The notes under the pieces: model-generated | The model's input: the letters and a program-made list of their open reading frames with translations, nothing else | Told to the model about the DNA's origin: nothing | Database searches by the model: none | Part shown: positions 26,013-35,237 of the stretch, in pieces | How positions within the stretch are numbered: the stretch's first letter is position 1 | Layout: each line of letters starts with the position of its first letter | Origin: Actinomycetospora sp. NBRC 106375 | GTDB taxonomy: Bacteria; Actinomycetota; Actinomycetes; Mycobacteriales; Pseudonocardiaceae | Length of the DNA: 64,000 bases | Assembly: GCF_030269665.1 (NCBI RefSeq) | Contig: NZ_BSTS01000010.1 | Span: forward strand, 224,428-288,427 | Direction of reading: 5' to 3' | Made by a program: the position numbers and the translations under genes

Positions 26013-27181
26013 CTAGTCCCGGTCCCCGGGCGCCCACGCCTCGCGACGGGCGCCGCCCGCGGGGTGCACAGCCCGGACGACGGGATCGGGGTGACCGCCG
26101 TCGGCGGCGCGACGGCGCACGGCCGCGGTCAGCCGGTCGGTGGACGCGGCCGGCGCGAGCACGAGGACGCTGCCGCCGAAACCGCCGCCCACGAGCCGGG
26201 CGCCGAGCGCCCCGTCCTCGAGCGCCGCCTCGACCACGGCATCGAGAGCCGCCACCGAGACCGCGAAGTCGTCGCGCAGCGAGGCGTGCGACGCCGTGAG
26301 CTCCGGCCCGACGGCCTCGGGGCGCCCGGCGCGCAGGAGGTCGACGACCCGGTGCACCCGCGACTCCTCGGTGACGACGTGCCGCGCGCGCTTGAGCAGG
26401 TCGCCCTCGAGCGCGTCGAGCATCGCCGGCGTCGCGTCCCGCAGCGCGGGGACGCCGAGGGCCTCGGCCGCGGCGACGCAGGCGGCCCGGCGGTCGGCGT
26501 AGCCGCCGTCGGCGAGGTCGTGGCGCACCCGGGTGTCGACCACCAGCGTCGCGAGCCCGACCTCGTCGAGCCCGAGCGCGACGTCCTCGGACTCCAGCGT
26601 GCGGCAGTCGAGCAGCAGGGCGGCGCCGTCGCGGCACAGCAGCGACGCGGCCTGGTCCATGATCCCGACCGGGGCGCCGACGACGTCGTTCTCGGCCCGG
26701 CGTCCGGCGCGGGCCAGGGTGTGGCGGTCGAGGCCGGCCCCGCTCAGGTCGGACACGGCCAGGGCCACCGCGCTCTCCAGCGCCGCGGAGGACGACAGCC
26801 CGGAGCCCAGCGGGACGTCGCCGGCGACGACGAGGTCCCAGCCGTCGTCGCCCGGCACCCCGGCCTCGCGCAGCGCCCACACCGTGCCCAGCGCATACGC
26901 CGACCAGCCCCGGGCGTCCGCCAGCGCGCCGAGCGTCGTCGTCACGGTCGCGCCGGGCTCCTGGGCGGAGCGGACGGTGACCGTGTCGTCGGCGCGACGA
27001 CCGACCGCGACCCGGCACCGGCGGTCGATGGCGAAGGGCAGGACGTGGCCCTCGTTGTGGTCGGTGTGCTCGCCGATGAGGTTGACCCGGCCCGGCGCCG
27101 AGAAGACGCCCTCGGGGTCGTGGCCGACGGCGTCGCGGAACGTCTGCGCCAGGTCGTGGGCGAGGTCGTGCACGGGCTCGC

Positions 27182-27185
<4 letters not shown>
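26013..27185 (-). CDS. galK: Galactokinase
   Basis: This 390-residue GHMP kinase phosphorylates galactose at C1. It shows the galactokinase signature GRVNLIGEHTDHNEG, the ATP loop PLGSGLSSSAALE and the C-terminal GGGFGGS. GTG 27183-27185 overlaps the galT stop (GTGA), so translation is coupled. It is part of the galT-galK-lacI transcription unit of the Leloir pathway. No galE or galM gene is present in this window. Confidence 0.95.
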
Positions 27186-28164
<979 letters not shown>

Positions 28165-28168
<4 letters not shown>

Positions 28169-28266
28169 CGGTCGTCCCCCACCCAGGAGAAGAAGCGGAT
28201 CGTCCGGCCGTCGGCGAGCTGTTCGACCTCCTCGGCGACCTCCCCGGGGATCTCGTCGTCCGGCAC
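28165..28266 (-). CDS. Small ORF (33 aa) translationally coupled to galT
   Basis: The frame starts at GTG 28266 with GGAG about eight bases upstream and ends in a TGA that overlaps the galT start. The product, VPDDEIPGEVAEEVEQLADG followed by RTIRFFSWVGDDR, is acidic and ends in an aromatic patch. It is below the length most gene finders accept. Position, ribosome site and the GTGA overlap suggest a true leader gene; its function is not known. Confidence 0.5.
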
Positions 28267-28334
28267 GTCGCACGCTCCGTGGTCGTCCAACTACCTCTCC
28301 CTCTTGACGCAAGCAACGTACCGGTATCAGTCTC

Positions 28335-28358
28335 GTGAACCATCACGTTAACGTTCAC
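28335..28358. promoter_or_regulatory. Candidate LacI operator between galT and the symporter
   Basis: Nested inverted repeats lie here: GTGAAC-N12-GTTCAC, with the perfect ten-base palindrome ACGTTAACGT (28345-28354) inside. It is 40-60 bases upstream of the symporter and about 75 bases from the small ORF on the other strand, and so could serve both. A LacI-type regulator gene is in the cluster. On the plus strand, TTGACG at 28304 followed by TATCAG at 28325 is a possible, short-spaced promoter. Confidence 0.5.
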
Positions 28359-28397
28359 GGCGCGCTGTGACGACCCGCTTCTGCGACAGGAGACGCG

Positions 28398-30059
28398 ATG
28401 CTGCGGCTCGACTTGGGATGGCTGGACTACACGCTGCTGGCGGTCTACTTCGTGGTCGTGCTGGGCATCGGCGTCGTCGCGCGACGCGCCGTGGGCACGA
28501 GCGCCGACTTCCTGCTCGCGGGTCGTTCGCTGCCCGCCTGGGTGACCGGCCTGGCCTTCGTGGCCGCGAACCTCGGCGCCACCGAGATCATCGGGATGGC
28601 GGCCAACGGCGCCCAGTACGGCGTCGCGACCGTGCACTACTACTGGATCGGCGCCATCCCGGCGATGGTCTTCCTCGGCATCGTGATGATGCCGTTCTAC
28701 TACCGCTCGAAGGTGCGGTCGGTCCCCGAGTTCCTCAAGCTGCGCTACAACAACCAGACCCACGTGCTCAACGCCGTGGTGTTCGCGGTGGCCAGCGTGC
28801 TGATCGCCGGCGTGAACCTCTACGCGCTGGCGATCGTGCTGCAGGCCCTGCTCGGCTGGCCGCTCTGGGCCGGCATCCTCGCCTCCGCCGCCGTCGTCCT
28901 GATCTACATCGGCGCGGGCGGCCTCGGCAGCGCCATCTACGGCGAGGTGCTGCAGTTCTTCATCATCCTGGCCGGCCTGATCCCCCTCGCGATCGTCGCG
29001 GTGCGCTCGGTCGGCGGCTTCGGCGAGCTGGGACGCCGGGTCGAGGCGTCCGCGCTCGGCCCGAACGGGCTGCACGCGTGGTCGGGGACGGGCGTCGGGG
29101 ACGTCAGCAACCCGATCGGCGCGAACTGGATCGGCATCGTCCTCGGCCTCGGCTTCGTGCTGTCCTTCGGCTACTGGACGACGAACTTCGCCGAGATCCA
29201 GCGCGCGCTGTCGGCCAAGGACCGGTCGGCCTCGCAGCGGACCCCGCTGATCGCCGCGTTTCCCAAGATCTTCATCCCGGCCGTGACGATCATCCCGGGC
29301 CTCGTCGCCCTCGTCGCGATCCCGAACTTCGGCAACGACGACACCGGCGGCCTCGAGTACAACGACGCGATCCCCGCGCTCATGGGCCAGCTGCTGCCGC
29401 AGGGCGTGCTGGGTGTCGCCGTCACCGGCCTCTTCGCCTCGTTCATGGCCGGCGTCGCCGCCAACGTCAGCTCGCTGAACACCGTCGTGACCTACGACCT
29501 CGTGCAGCCCTACCTCGCGCGGGGCCGCTCGGACGCCTACTACCTGCGGATGGGCCGCGTCGTCACCGCAGGCGGCGTGCTCATCGCGGTCGGCACCGCG
29601 TTCCTCGCGGCCGGCTTCAACAACATCATGACCTACCTGCAGTCGCTGTTCGGCATCTTCAACGCGCCGATCTTCGCGACCTTCATCCTCGGCATGTTCT
29701 GGAAGCGGACCACCGGCTGGGGCGGGTTCTGGGGCCTGCTCTCGGGCGTCGTCGCCGGGACCGCGGTGTTCGTGCTGTCCAAGGCCGGCGTGCTGACGTT
29801 CGGGTCGGACATCGAGGTGACCTTCTACCAGGCCGGCGCCGCGTTCTTCGTCGACGTGATCGTCACCGTCCTGGTGTCGCTGTTCGGCCGCGCACCGGCC
29901 CGCGAGCGGCTCGCCGGGATCGTCTACGGCGTCGCGGGCGCCGACGGCGTCGTGCCGACGATCAAGCAGCCGCGCGAGGCCGTCTGGTGGCGGCGCCCGA
30001 TCCTGCTCGGTGGCCTGGCGCTCGCCCTGACCGTCGTGCTCAACATCCTGTTCGCCTGA
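28398..30059 (+). CDS. Sodium:solute symporter (SSS), probable galactose or glucose uptake
   Basis: This 553-residue protein has the 14 or so membrane helices of the SSS family. Helix features include GRSLPAWVTGLAFVAANLGA near the start and GLFASFMAGVAANVSSLNTV near residue 340, the latter close to the sodium-binding helix 8 of the vSGLT galactose transporter. CAGGAGACG precedes the ATG. It diverges from the gal genes across a region with a LacI-like operator, so sugar import coupled to sodium is the best reading. A small membrane protein gene follows after ten bases and is likely co-transcribed. Confidence 0.88.
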   Translation: MLRLDLGWLDYTLLAVYFVVVLGIGVVARRAVGTSADFLLAGRSLPAWVTGLAFVAANLGATEIIGMAANGAQYGVATVHYYWIGAIPAMVFLGIVMMPFYYRSKVRSVPEFLKLRYNNQTHVLNAVVFAVASVLIAGVNLYALAIVLQALLGWPLWAGILASAAVVLIYIGAGGLGSAIYGEVLQFFIILAGLIPLAIVAVRSVGGFGELGRRVEASALGPNGLHAWSGTGVGDVSNPIGANWIGIVLGLGFVLSFGYWTTNFAEIQRALSAKDRSASQRTPLIAAFPKIFIPAVTIIPGLVALVAIPNFGNDDTGGLEYNDAIPALMGQLLPQGVLGVAVTGLFASFMAGVAANVSSLNTVVTYDLVQPYLARGRSDAYYLRMGRVVTAGGVLIAVGTAFLAAGFNNIMTYLQSLFGIFNAPIFATFILGMFWKRTTGWGGFWGLLSGVVAGTAVFVLSKAGVLTFGSDIEVTFYQAGAAFFVDVIVTVLVSLFGRAPARERLAGIVYGVAGADGVVPTIKQPREAVWWRRPILLGGLALALTVVLNILFA

Positions 30060-30069
30060 GGGAGCCGTC

Positions 30070-30372
30070 ATGACCGCTGACCACACTCCGGCAGAGAACA
30101 CTCCCGCCGTCACGAGCCGGATGGCCCGCCTGTTCGACGTGCGCTACGTGATCGGCGGCCTGCTCGGGCTCTACGGCGTCGTGCTCGTGATCGTCGGGCT
30201 CACCGACGGGCCCGAGCAGTACGCCCAGGCCGCGGGGTTCGCCGTCAACCTCTGGACGGGCGTCGCCCTCGTCGTCGTCGCGGTGGCGTTCCTGCTGTGG
30301 GCGTCGCTGCGCCCCCTGGGCATCGAGGTCGACGCCGAGGCCGAGGACCTGGCGGCCGGTCCCCCGACCTGA
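30070..30372 (+). CDS. Small two-helix membrane protein after the symporter
   Basis: This 100-residue protein has two membrane helices (about residues 26-44 and 58-78) and an acidic C-terminus. GAGGGAG precedes the ATG. Small proteins of this type often follow SSS symporter genes in actinobacteria and may aid assembly, which is a recollection and not shown here. Its stop is followed by a long hairpin. Confidence 0.65.
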   Translation: MTADHTPAENTPAVTSRMARLFDVRYVIGGLLGLYGVVLVIVGLTDGPEQYAQAAGFAVNLWTGVALVVVAVAFLLWASLRPLGIEVDAEAEDLAAGPPT

Positions 30373-30380
30373 CCGCGACC

Positions 30381-30427
30381 GGCACGTCCCGCAGCTCGTG
30401 GGCGCGGTGCGAGCTGCGGAACGTGCC
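30381..30427. terminator. Hairpin between convergent genes
   Basis: Arms of 18 bases (GGCACGTCCCGCAGCTCG and its complement with one mismatch) enclose an 11-base loop. It lies between the stops of the small membrane protein gene and the convergent VOC gene, and is probably a bidirectional terminator. Confidence 0.65.
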
Positions 30428-30439
30428 GCTCGCGGGGGG

Positions 30440-30802
30440 TCAGCCCCGCGGCTCGAGGAACTCGAGGCGGTTGCCGAAGGGGTCGTGGGCGTAGAAGCGG
30501 CGGAAGCCCGGGAAGTCGCCGTCCCAGGTCACGTCCTGCCCGGTGGCGGCGACGCGGCGGGCCACGTCGTCGAGGTCGTCGACCAGGATCCCCGGGTGGG
30601 CCTTGCGCGCCGGGCAGAAGTCGTCCTCGACCCCGAGGTGCAGCTCCAGCCCGCCGCCCCGGAACCACGCGCCGCCCCGCGCGGCGAGCACCGGCGGCTT
30701 GGCGATCTCGACCATGCCGAGGACGCCCGCGTAGAAGCCGCGCGCCGCGTCCTCCTTTCCGGCGGGCATGGCGAGCTGGGTGTGGTGGAGCCCGGTGAAC
30801 AC
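30440..30802 (-). CDS. VOC family (glyoxalase-like) protein
   Basis: This 120-residue protein has the bab-bab vicinal-oxygen-chelate fold: GLHHTQLAMP at the start, GLELHLGVED in the middle, HPGILVDDLDDV, and the typical end FYAHDPFGNRLEFLEP. His and Glu in these segments are the likely metal ligands. GTG 30802 fits the usual family length. A PadR regulator gene lies upstream on the same strand. The reaction could be isomerisation, dioxygenation or drug binding. Confidence 0.85.
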   Translation of the reverse strand: MFTGLHHTQLAMPAGKEDAARGFYAGVLGMVEIAKPPVLAARGGAWFRGGGLELHLGVEDDFCPARKAHPGILVDDLDDVARRVAATGQDVTWDGDFPGFRRFYAHDPFGNRLEFLEPRG

Positions 30803-30896
30803 CTCACCAGTCTGGTCGGCGGCGGCGGGACGCCCATGATCGCTCCAGGTGCTCCGTCCACCCGATGTCACGGGGTCTGCGGAGCAGCGGGAGCGA

Positions 30897-31247
30897 TCAT
30901 GCTCGCCCGGAACCGTCGGCGAGGTGGTGCACCGACGCCGCGAAGGAGTCCGCGGCGCGCCGGCGGGCGGCGAGGGAGCGCGTGCCGACCTCGGTGAGGC
31001 GGTAGCGCCGGGGGTCGCGGGTCGAGCGCGAGACGAGCCGGTTGCGCTGGAGACGGTGCAGGCTCGGCACGATCCGCGAGTACGGCAGGTCGAGGGCGTC
31101 CCCGACCTGGGTGCGGAGGGTCTGCGCCACCTCGTCCTGGCGCTTCGGGCCGTCGGCGAGCGCGGCGAGGACGAGGGCGTCGATCTGGCCCCGGTCCCGG
31201 ATGCGGGCCCGGGAGCCCGACGGTGCAGGTCGGGACGTCGTGGTCAT
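30897..31247 (-). CDS. PadR family transcriptional regulator
   Basis: This 116-residue protein resembles PadR winged-helix repressors: the ALADGPKRQDEVAQTL start, then LPYSRIVPSLHRLQRNRLVS as recognition region, then a b-wing RDPRRYRLTEVG. PadR proteins respond to phenolic compounds or drugs. The adjacent VOC gene, 94 bases downstream on the same strand, is the likely target. Confidence 0.75.
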   Translation of the reverse strand: MTTTSRPAPSGSRARIRDRGQIDALVLAALADGPKRQDEVAQTLRTQVGDALDLPYSRIVPSLHRLQRNRLVSRSTRDPRRYRLTEVGTRSLAARRRAADSFAASVHHLADGSGRA

Positions 31248-31391
31248 GACCAGCAGGGTTACCGGGAAGTCGGGGCCGTGACACTCCCCCGGCGGGCTCA
31301 GCCGGTTGGGACGGGCGGGCCAGCGGGAGTGGACGCCAGCACCGGGAACCGCCTCGCCGCGGCGCCGGGCCGCGCCCTAGTCTGCGTCGCC

Positions 31392-31865
31392 GTGACCACG
31401 GGGAGGGAGACGGTACGGCGGGCCCTCGCGGCCGCCGGCGCACCACGCGACATCGAGGTCTTCACGACGCCCGTGCCCTCGGCCGCCGCGGCCGCCGAGC
31501 AGCTCGGCTGCGAGGTCGGGGCGATCGCCAACAGCCTGGTCTTCACCGCCGGCGACGGCGTGGTGCTCGTGCTCGCGTCCGGCGCGCACCGGGTGGACCC
31601 CGGCCGCGTGGCGGTGCACCTCGGCGTCGCCAAGCGCCGGGTGAAGCGTGCGGACCCCGACACCGTGGAGCGCGCGACCGGGCAGCGCGTGGGCGGGGTC
31701 GCGCCGATCGGGCACCCCGCACCGTTGCCCTGCGTCGTGGACGTCGCGCTGACCGCGTTCGGCACGGTGTGGGCGGGAGCGGGCGACGAGCACTCGATGT
31801 TCCCGACCACCGCCGCCGAGCTCGTCGACCTCACCGGCGGGACGCTGCTCGAGGTCGCCGACTGA
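31392..31865 (+). CDS. YbaK/EbsC family aminoacyl-tRNA deacylase
   Basis: This 157-residue protein hydrolyses wrongly charged tRNA by family analogy. It has the YbaK hallmarks: LGCEVGAIANSLVF, VLVLASGAHRVDPGRVA, RATGQRVGGVAPIGHP and the late VWAGAGDEHSMFPTT. Free-standing members act on Cys-tRNA(Pro) or Ala-tRNA. GTG 31392 gives the standard length. Its stop overlaps the start region of the next gene, suggesting coupling. Confidence 0.88.
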   Translation: MTTGRETVRRALAAAGAPRDIEVFTTPVPSAAAAAEQLGCEVGAIANSLVFTAGDGVVLVLASGAHRVDPGRVAVHLGVAKRRVKRADPDTVERATGQRVGGVAPIGHPAPLPCVVDVALTAFGTVWAGAGDEHSMFPTTAAELVDLTGGTLLEVAD

Positions 31866-32746
31866 CGCGGCCGTCGGCGGCGACCGTCCGCGCCCTGGTC
31901 GACGACCAGTTCCCGCGGTGGGCCGGTCTGGCTCTCGAACCGGTCCCGGTCGACGCCGGGTCCGACCACGTCCTGCACCGCCTCGGCGACGACCTCGTCG
32001 CCCGCTTCCCGGTACGGGCCTCCGCGGCCGCCCAGGTGGCCGTCGAGCAGCGGTGGCTCCCGGTCCTCGCGCCCGCCGTGCCGGTCCCGATCCCCGCACC
32101 GGTCGGCCGCGGGCGGCCCGGGCACGGCTACCCCTGGCCGTGGTCGGTGCTGCGCTGGCTGCCCGGCGAGGACGCGACCCGGGCGCCGGTCGCCGACCCC
32201 CACGCGCTCGCCCGCGATGTCGCCGCCGTCGTCCGTGGGCTGCGCGGGGTCGACACCGCCGGCGGCCCGAACCCGACGGTTTCCGGACGGGGCGTCCCGC
32301 TCGCCGATCGCGACGGTGAGGTGCGCGCGGCCCTGGACGCGCTGCGCGCCGACCCCGAGCCGGGGATCGACCTCGCGGCCGCCGGGCGGGTCTGGGACGA
32401 CGCGCGGGCCGCGCCCGTCCACGACGGACCCCCGTCGTGGCTGCACGGCGACCTCCTGCCCGGAAACCTGCTGATCGGCGGCGGGCGGCTGAGCGCGGTG
32501 ATCGACTTCGGCTGTGCGGGCGTGGGCGACCCGGCGTGCGACCTCCTCCCCGCCTGGGCGGTGCTGCCGCCCGGCGCCCGGGCGACGTTCCAGGACGCGG
32601 TCGGCGCCGACGAGGAGTCGTGGCGACGCGGGCGTGGCTGGGCCCTCGCGTTCGGCCTCGTCGCGCTGCCGTACCACCGCACCCGCACGCCGGCCCTGGC
32701 CCGCGTCGCCCGGCGCGCCGTGATCGAGGCGGTCTCGGGCGCGTGA
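31862..32746 (+). CDS. Aminoglycoside phosphotransferase family protein
   Basis: This protein of about 294 residues has the APH kinase-like fold: FRLGDD-like HRLGDDLVARFPVR near residue 40, the catalytic loop WLHGDLLPGNLLI near 197 and the Mg-binding IDFGCAGVGDPACDL. The order matches small-molecule kinases of the macrolide/aminoglycoside phosphotransferase group. No ATG, GTG or TTG fits the N-terminus; a CTG at 31862 overlaps the preceding stop (CTGA) and matches the expected end, while GTG 31769 would add 31 unrelated residues. Whether it modifies an antibiotic is unknown. Confidence 0.8.
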   Translation: MTRPSAATVRALVDDQFPRWAGLALEPVPVDAGSDHVLHRLGDDLVARFPVRASAAAQVAVEQRWLPVLAPAVPVPIPAPVGRGRPGHGYPWPWSVLRWLPGEDATRAPVADPHALARDVAAVVRGLRGVDTAGGPNPTVSGRGVPLADRDGEVRAALDALRADPEPGIDLAAAGRVWDDARAAPVHDGPPSWLHGDLLPGNLLIGGGRLSAVIDFGCAGVGDPACDLLPAWAVLPPGARATFQDAVGADEESWRRGRGWALAFGLVALPYHRTRTPALARVARRAVIEAVSGA

Positions 32747-32757
32747 GCCCGCTCTCA

Positions 32758-32810
32758 GATATGGACGCACCGTTCTTTTCCTGCTTCGATATGAACACTT
32801 AGTCCACATC
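32758..32810. promoter_or_regulatory. Three GATRTGRAC sites upstream of the SDR-TetR operon
   Basis: GATATGGAC (32758) and GATATGAAC (32788) are direct repeats exactly 30 bases apart, and GTCCACATC (32802) is an inverted copy of the same word. The last two form an inverted repeat with a 5-base spacer (7 of 9 positions match), a normal TetR operator size. The block is AT-rich relative to its surroundings and ends 18 bases before the SDR start. The TetR gene of the same operon is the likely binder. Confidence 0.55.
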
Positions 32811-32828
32811 GTAGTCCGGGAGCAACCG

Positions 32829-33572
32829 ATGAGCAGCACCGAGCCCAGCACCCGCGTCGCCCTCGTGACCGGCGGGTCCGGGGGGATCGGCCGGGCCGTG
32901 GCCGAGCGCCTCGCGGCCGACGACATGGCCGTCGGCGTGCACTACGCGGGCAACAAGGCGCGCGCCGAGGAGGTCGTCGCCGCGATCGAGGGCGCCGGCG
33001 GACGGGCGATCGCCGTCGGCGGCGACGTCGCCGAACCCGAGGAGATGGCGTCCGCGTTCGATGCCGTCGAGGAGGCCTTCGGCGGCCTCGACGTCGTCGT
33101 GAACACCGCCGGGATCATGACCCTGGCCCCGATCGCCGAGCTCGACCTCGACGACCTCGACCGCATGCACCGCACCAACATCCGCGGCACGGTCGTCGTC
33201 GCGCAGCAGGCCGCCCGCCGGGTCCGCCGCGGTGGGGCGATCGTCGCGTTCTCGACGTCGGTCACGCGGCTGTCCTTCCCGACCTACGGCGGGTACGTCG
33301 CCAGCAAGGGCGCGGTCGAGGCGCTCGTGCCGGTGCTCGCCCGGGAGATGCGCGGCCGCGACGTCACCGTCAACGCCGTCGCTCCCGGACCCACGGCGAC
33401 GCCGCTGTTCCTCGACGGCAAGACCGACGAGCAGGTCGCGGGCCTCGCCGCCGCGCCGCCGCTCGAGCGCCTCGGGCAGCCCGCCGACATCGCCGAGGCC
33501 GTCGCGTTCCTCGCCGGGCCGGCCCGGTGGGTCAACGGCCAGACCCTGTTCGCCAACGGCGGGCTCGCCTGA
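32829..33572 (+). CDS. SDR family oxidoreductase (FabG-like)
   Basis: This 247-residue short-chain dehydrogenase has TGGSGGIGRAV for NADP, NTAG, a Ser in STSV, and YVASKGAVEA with the catalytic Tyr and Lys. The C-terminus GQTLFANGGLA is typical of the 3-oxoacyl reductase-like group. It is the first gene of a two-gene unit with a TetR regulator starting two bases after its stop. Three repeat sites lie just upstream. Substrate unknown. Confidence 0.9.
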   Translation: MSSTEPSTRVALVTGGSGGIGRAVAERLAADDMAVGVHYAGNKARAEEVVAAIEGAGGRAIAVGGDVAEPEEMASAFDAVEEAFGGLDVVVNTAGIMTLAPIAELDLDDLDRMHRTNIRGTVVVAQQAARRVRRGGAIVAFSTSVTRLSFPTYGGYVASKGAVEALVPVLAREMRGRDVTVNAVAPGPTATPLFLDGKTDEQVAGLAAAPPLERLGQPADIAEAVAFLAGPARWVNGQTLFANGGLA

Positions 33573-33574
33573 GC

Positions 33575-34177
33575 ATGGAGACCGGGGAACGGCGCGAGCG
33601 GCGGGGCCGCGGTCGCCGCCCCGCGGACGAGGTCCGGGGCGAGGTGCTGTCGGCGGCGGCGGAGCTGCTGCTCGCCGAGGGGATGGGCGGATTCACCTTC
33701 GAGCGGGTCTCCGCGGTCTCCGGGGCGAGCCGGACGACGTTGCACAAGTGGTGGCCGTCCCGCGGCGCCCTGGCCCTCGAGGCCTACTTCCGCACCGTCG
33801 AGAGCACCCTCGCCTTCCCCGACACGGGCGACATCGCCGCGGACCTGACCGAGCAGGTCACCGCCTTCGTGCGGCTGATGACGCGGACGGCGGCGGGACG
33901 GGTGATCGCCGAACTGATCGGCTCCGCGCAGACCGACCCGGAGCTCGCCGGGGCCTACCGCGAGCACTACTCGGCCCCCCGGCGGGCGCTGGCCGTCGCG
34001 GCCGTCGAGCAGGCCCGCGACCGCGGCGAGCTGCGGGCCGACGTCGACGCGGAGGCGGTGGTCGACCAGCTGTGGGGCGCCTGCTACCACCGCCTGCTGA
34101 TCCCCGACCAGCCGCTCACCGAGGCGTTCGCGCGCACGCTCGTCGATCAGCTCGTGCACGGGATCGGGCGGGGCTGA
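33575..34177 (+). CDS. TetR family regulator
   Basis: This 200-residue protein has a TetR DNA-binding domain (about residues 15-60: FTFERVSAVSGASRTTLHKWW) with Lys-Trp-Trp in place of the usual Tyr-x-Tyr, and a C-terminal TetR_C-like dimer domain (AAGRVIAELIGSAQTDPEL). The start ATG lies two bases after the SDR stop, so it is co-transcribed and probably autoregulates the pair through the GATRTGRAC sites at 32758-32810. Confidence 0.88.
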   Translation: METGERRERRGRGRRPADEVRGEVLSAAAELLLAEGMGGFTFERVSAVSGASRTTLHKWWPSRGALALEAYFRTVESTLAFPDTGDIAADLTEQVTAFVRLMTRTAAGRVIAELIGSAQTDPELAGAYREHYSAPRRALAVAAVEQARDRGELRADVDAEAVVDQLWGACYHRLLIPDQPLTEAFARTLVDQLVHGIGRG

Positions 34178-34298
34178 GCACCGGCACAGCGATCGGAGGA
34201 CACGCCCGCGAGCCGCCGTCTCGCGATCGTTGACCGGGGCGTAACATCGGTGTCGGTCCTTCTGGATCGATCCCGTTCCACCGTTGGAGAGAACGCCC

Positions 34299-34478
34299 GT
34301 GCCTGCCAGCACATCCCCCGAATCCGAGGTCGACGCCCTCGACACCGAGATCGCCGAGCTGCGTCAGATCCTCGACCGCCTCGACGGCCTCACCCACCAG
34401 GCGCGCACCCGCCTGCGCCGCATCGAGCAGCACCGCAACGGCGTCGACGCCCGCTGGATCGAGCGCTCCCTGCGCTGA
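34299..34478 (+). CDS. Small coiled-coil protein, 59 aa
   Basis: A 59-residue protein, mostly one charged helix (DALDTEIAELRQILDRLDGL then HQARTRLRRIEQHR) suited to a coiled coil. GTG 34299 has GGAGAGAA seven bases upstream; a TTG at 34284 would overlap that site. A strong hairpin follows. No family is recognised. A possible role as a small scaffold or antirepressor is speculation. Confidence 0.6.
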   Translation: MPASTSPESEVDALDTEIAELRQILDRLDGLTHQARTRLRRIEQHRNGVDARWIERSLR

Positions 34479-34500
34479 CGCCGCGCTCCGTCCGAGTCCC

Positions 34501-34529
34501 GGCCCGCCCCGCACGTCGTGGGGCGGGCC
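34501..34529 (+). terminator. GC-rich hairpin after the small coiled-coil gene
   Basis: Perfect ten-base arms GGCCCGCCCC/GGGGCGGGCC surround a 9-base loop, 22 bases after the stop at 34478. There is no T-tract, as usual in actinobacteria. It separates this gene from the TetR-monooxygenase unit. Confidence 0.65.
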
Positions 34530-34551
34530 GTCGTGTGTCCGGAGCCGGAAA

Positions 34552-34586
34552 CCTTGGGCATGCACGAAAATTTGGCATTCCCAAGG
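34552..34586. promoter_or_regulatory. Inverted-repeat operator upstream of TetR/monooxygenase
   Basis: CCTTGGGCATGC and GCATTCCCAAGG form 12-base arms (11 pairs match) around an 11-base AT-rich spacer (ACGAAAATTTG). It ends 21 bases before the TetR start, where it would overlap the promoter, so autoregulation by that TetR protein is likely. Confidence 0.65.
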
Positions 34587-34607
34587 ATTTGCGCCTACCG
34601 TGGCGCC

Positions 34608-35237
34608 GTGGCCGGGCTCCGGGAGCGCAAGAAGGCGCAGACACGTCAGCACATCGCCGACACCGCGGCGCGGCTGTTCGCGGCGCACGGCTACGACGAG
34701 GTCGCCATCGCCGACGTCGCCCGCGCCGCGGAGGTCTCCGACCAGACCGTCTACAACTACTTCCCCACCAAGCTGGACCTCGCGCTCGACCGGGCCGACG
34801 AGATCCGCGAGCAGCTGTCCAGCGCGGTCCTCGACCGGCCGGCGGGCACCACCCCCGCGGAGGCGCTCCGCGGCATCGCGCGCCGGGCCCTGGGCGTGCA
34901 CCGACGCTCCGAGCTCGATCACGCCCGCGGCGAGCTCCCCGCCCTCGCCGCCGGCAGCCCCGCGATCCGCCGGGCCGTGCTCGAGACCTTCGACCGGCAG
35001 GTCGAGGCCGTCGCCGAGGCCATCACCGGGTCCGACCCGACGGTCCACCCCGCGGTCGCGCGGGCGCGCGCGGCGGGCCTGCTCTGGATCTTCCAGCACA
35101 TCGCCGACCGCGTCGGACGCGGCGTCCTCGACGGCCGCCCACCCGCCGTCGTGGCCGACGAGCTCGCCCCCGAGGTCGAGGCGGTCTTCGACGACCTCGA
35201 CCGCCCCTTCCGCAGCATCCAGGAGGACCCCCGATGA
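34608..35237 (+). CDS. TetR family regulator of the adjacent monooxygenase
   Basis: This 209-residue protein has a clear TetR N-terminus: RQHIADTAARLFAAHGYDEV, then DVARAAEVSDQTVYNYFPTK with the normal YNYFP helix. The C-terminal ligand domain is less conserved. GTG 34608 lies just after a long inverted repeat that is the likely operator. Its stop overlaps the monooxygenase start (ATGA), so the two form a regulator-enzyme operon and the substrate or a related drug may be the inducer. Confidence 0.88.
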   Translation: MAGLRERKKAQTRQHIADTAARLFAAHGYDEVAIADVARAAEVSDQTVYNYFPTKLDLALDRADEIREQLSSAVLDRPAGTTPAEALRGIARRALGVHRRSELDHARGELPALAAGSPAIRRAVLETFDRQVEAVAEAITGSDPTVHPAVARARAAGLLWIFQHIADRVGRGVLDGRPPAVVADELAPEVEAVFDDLDRPFRSIQEDPR

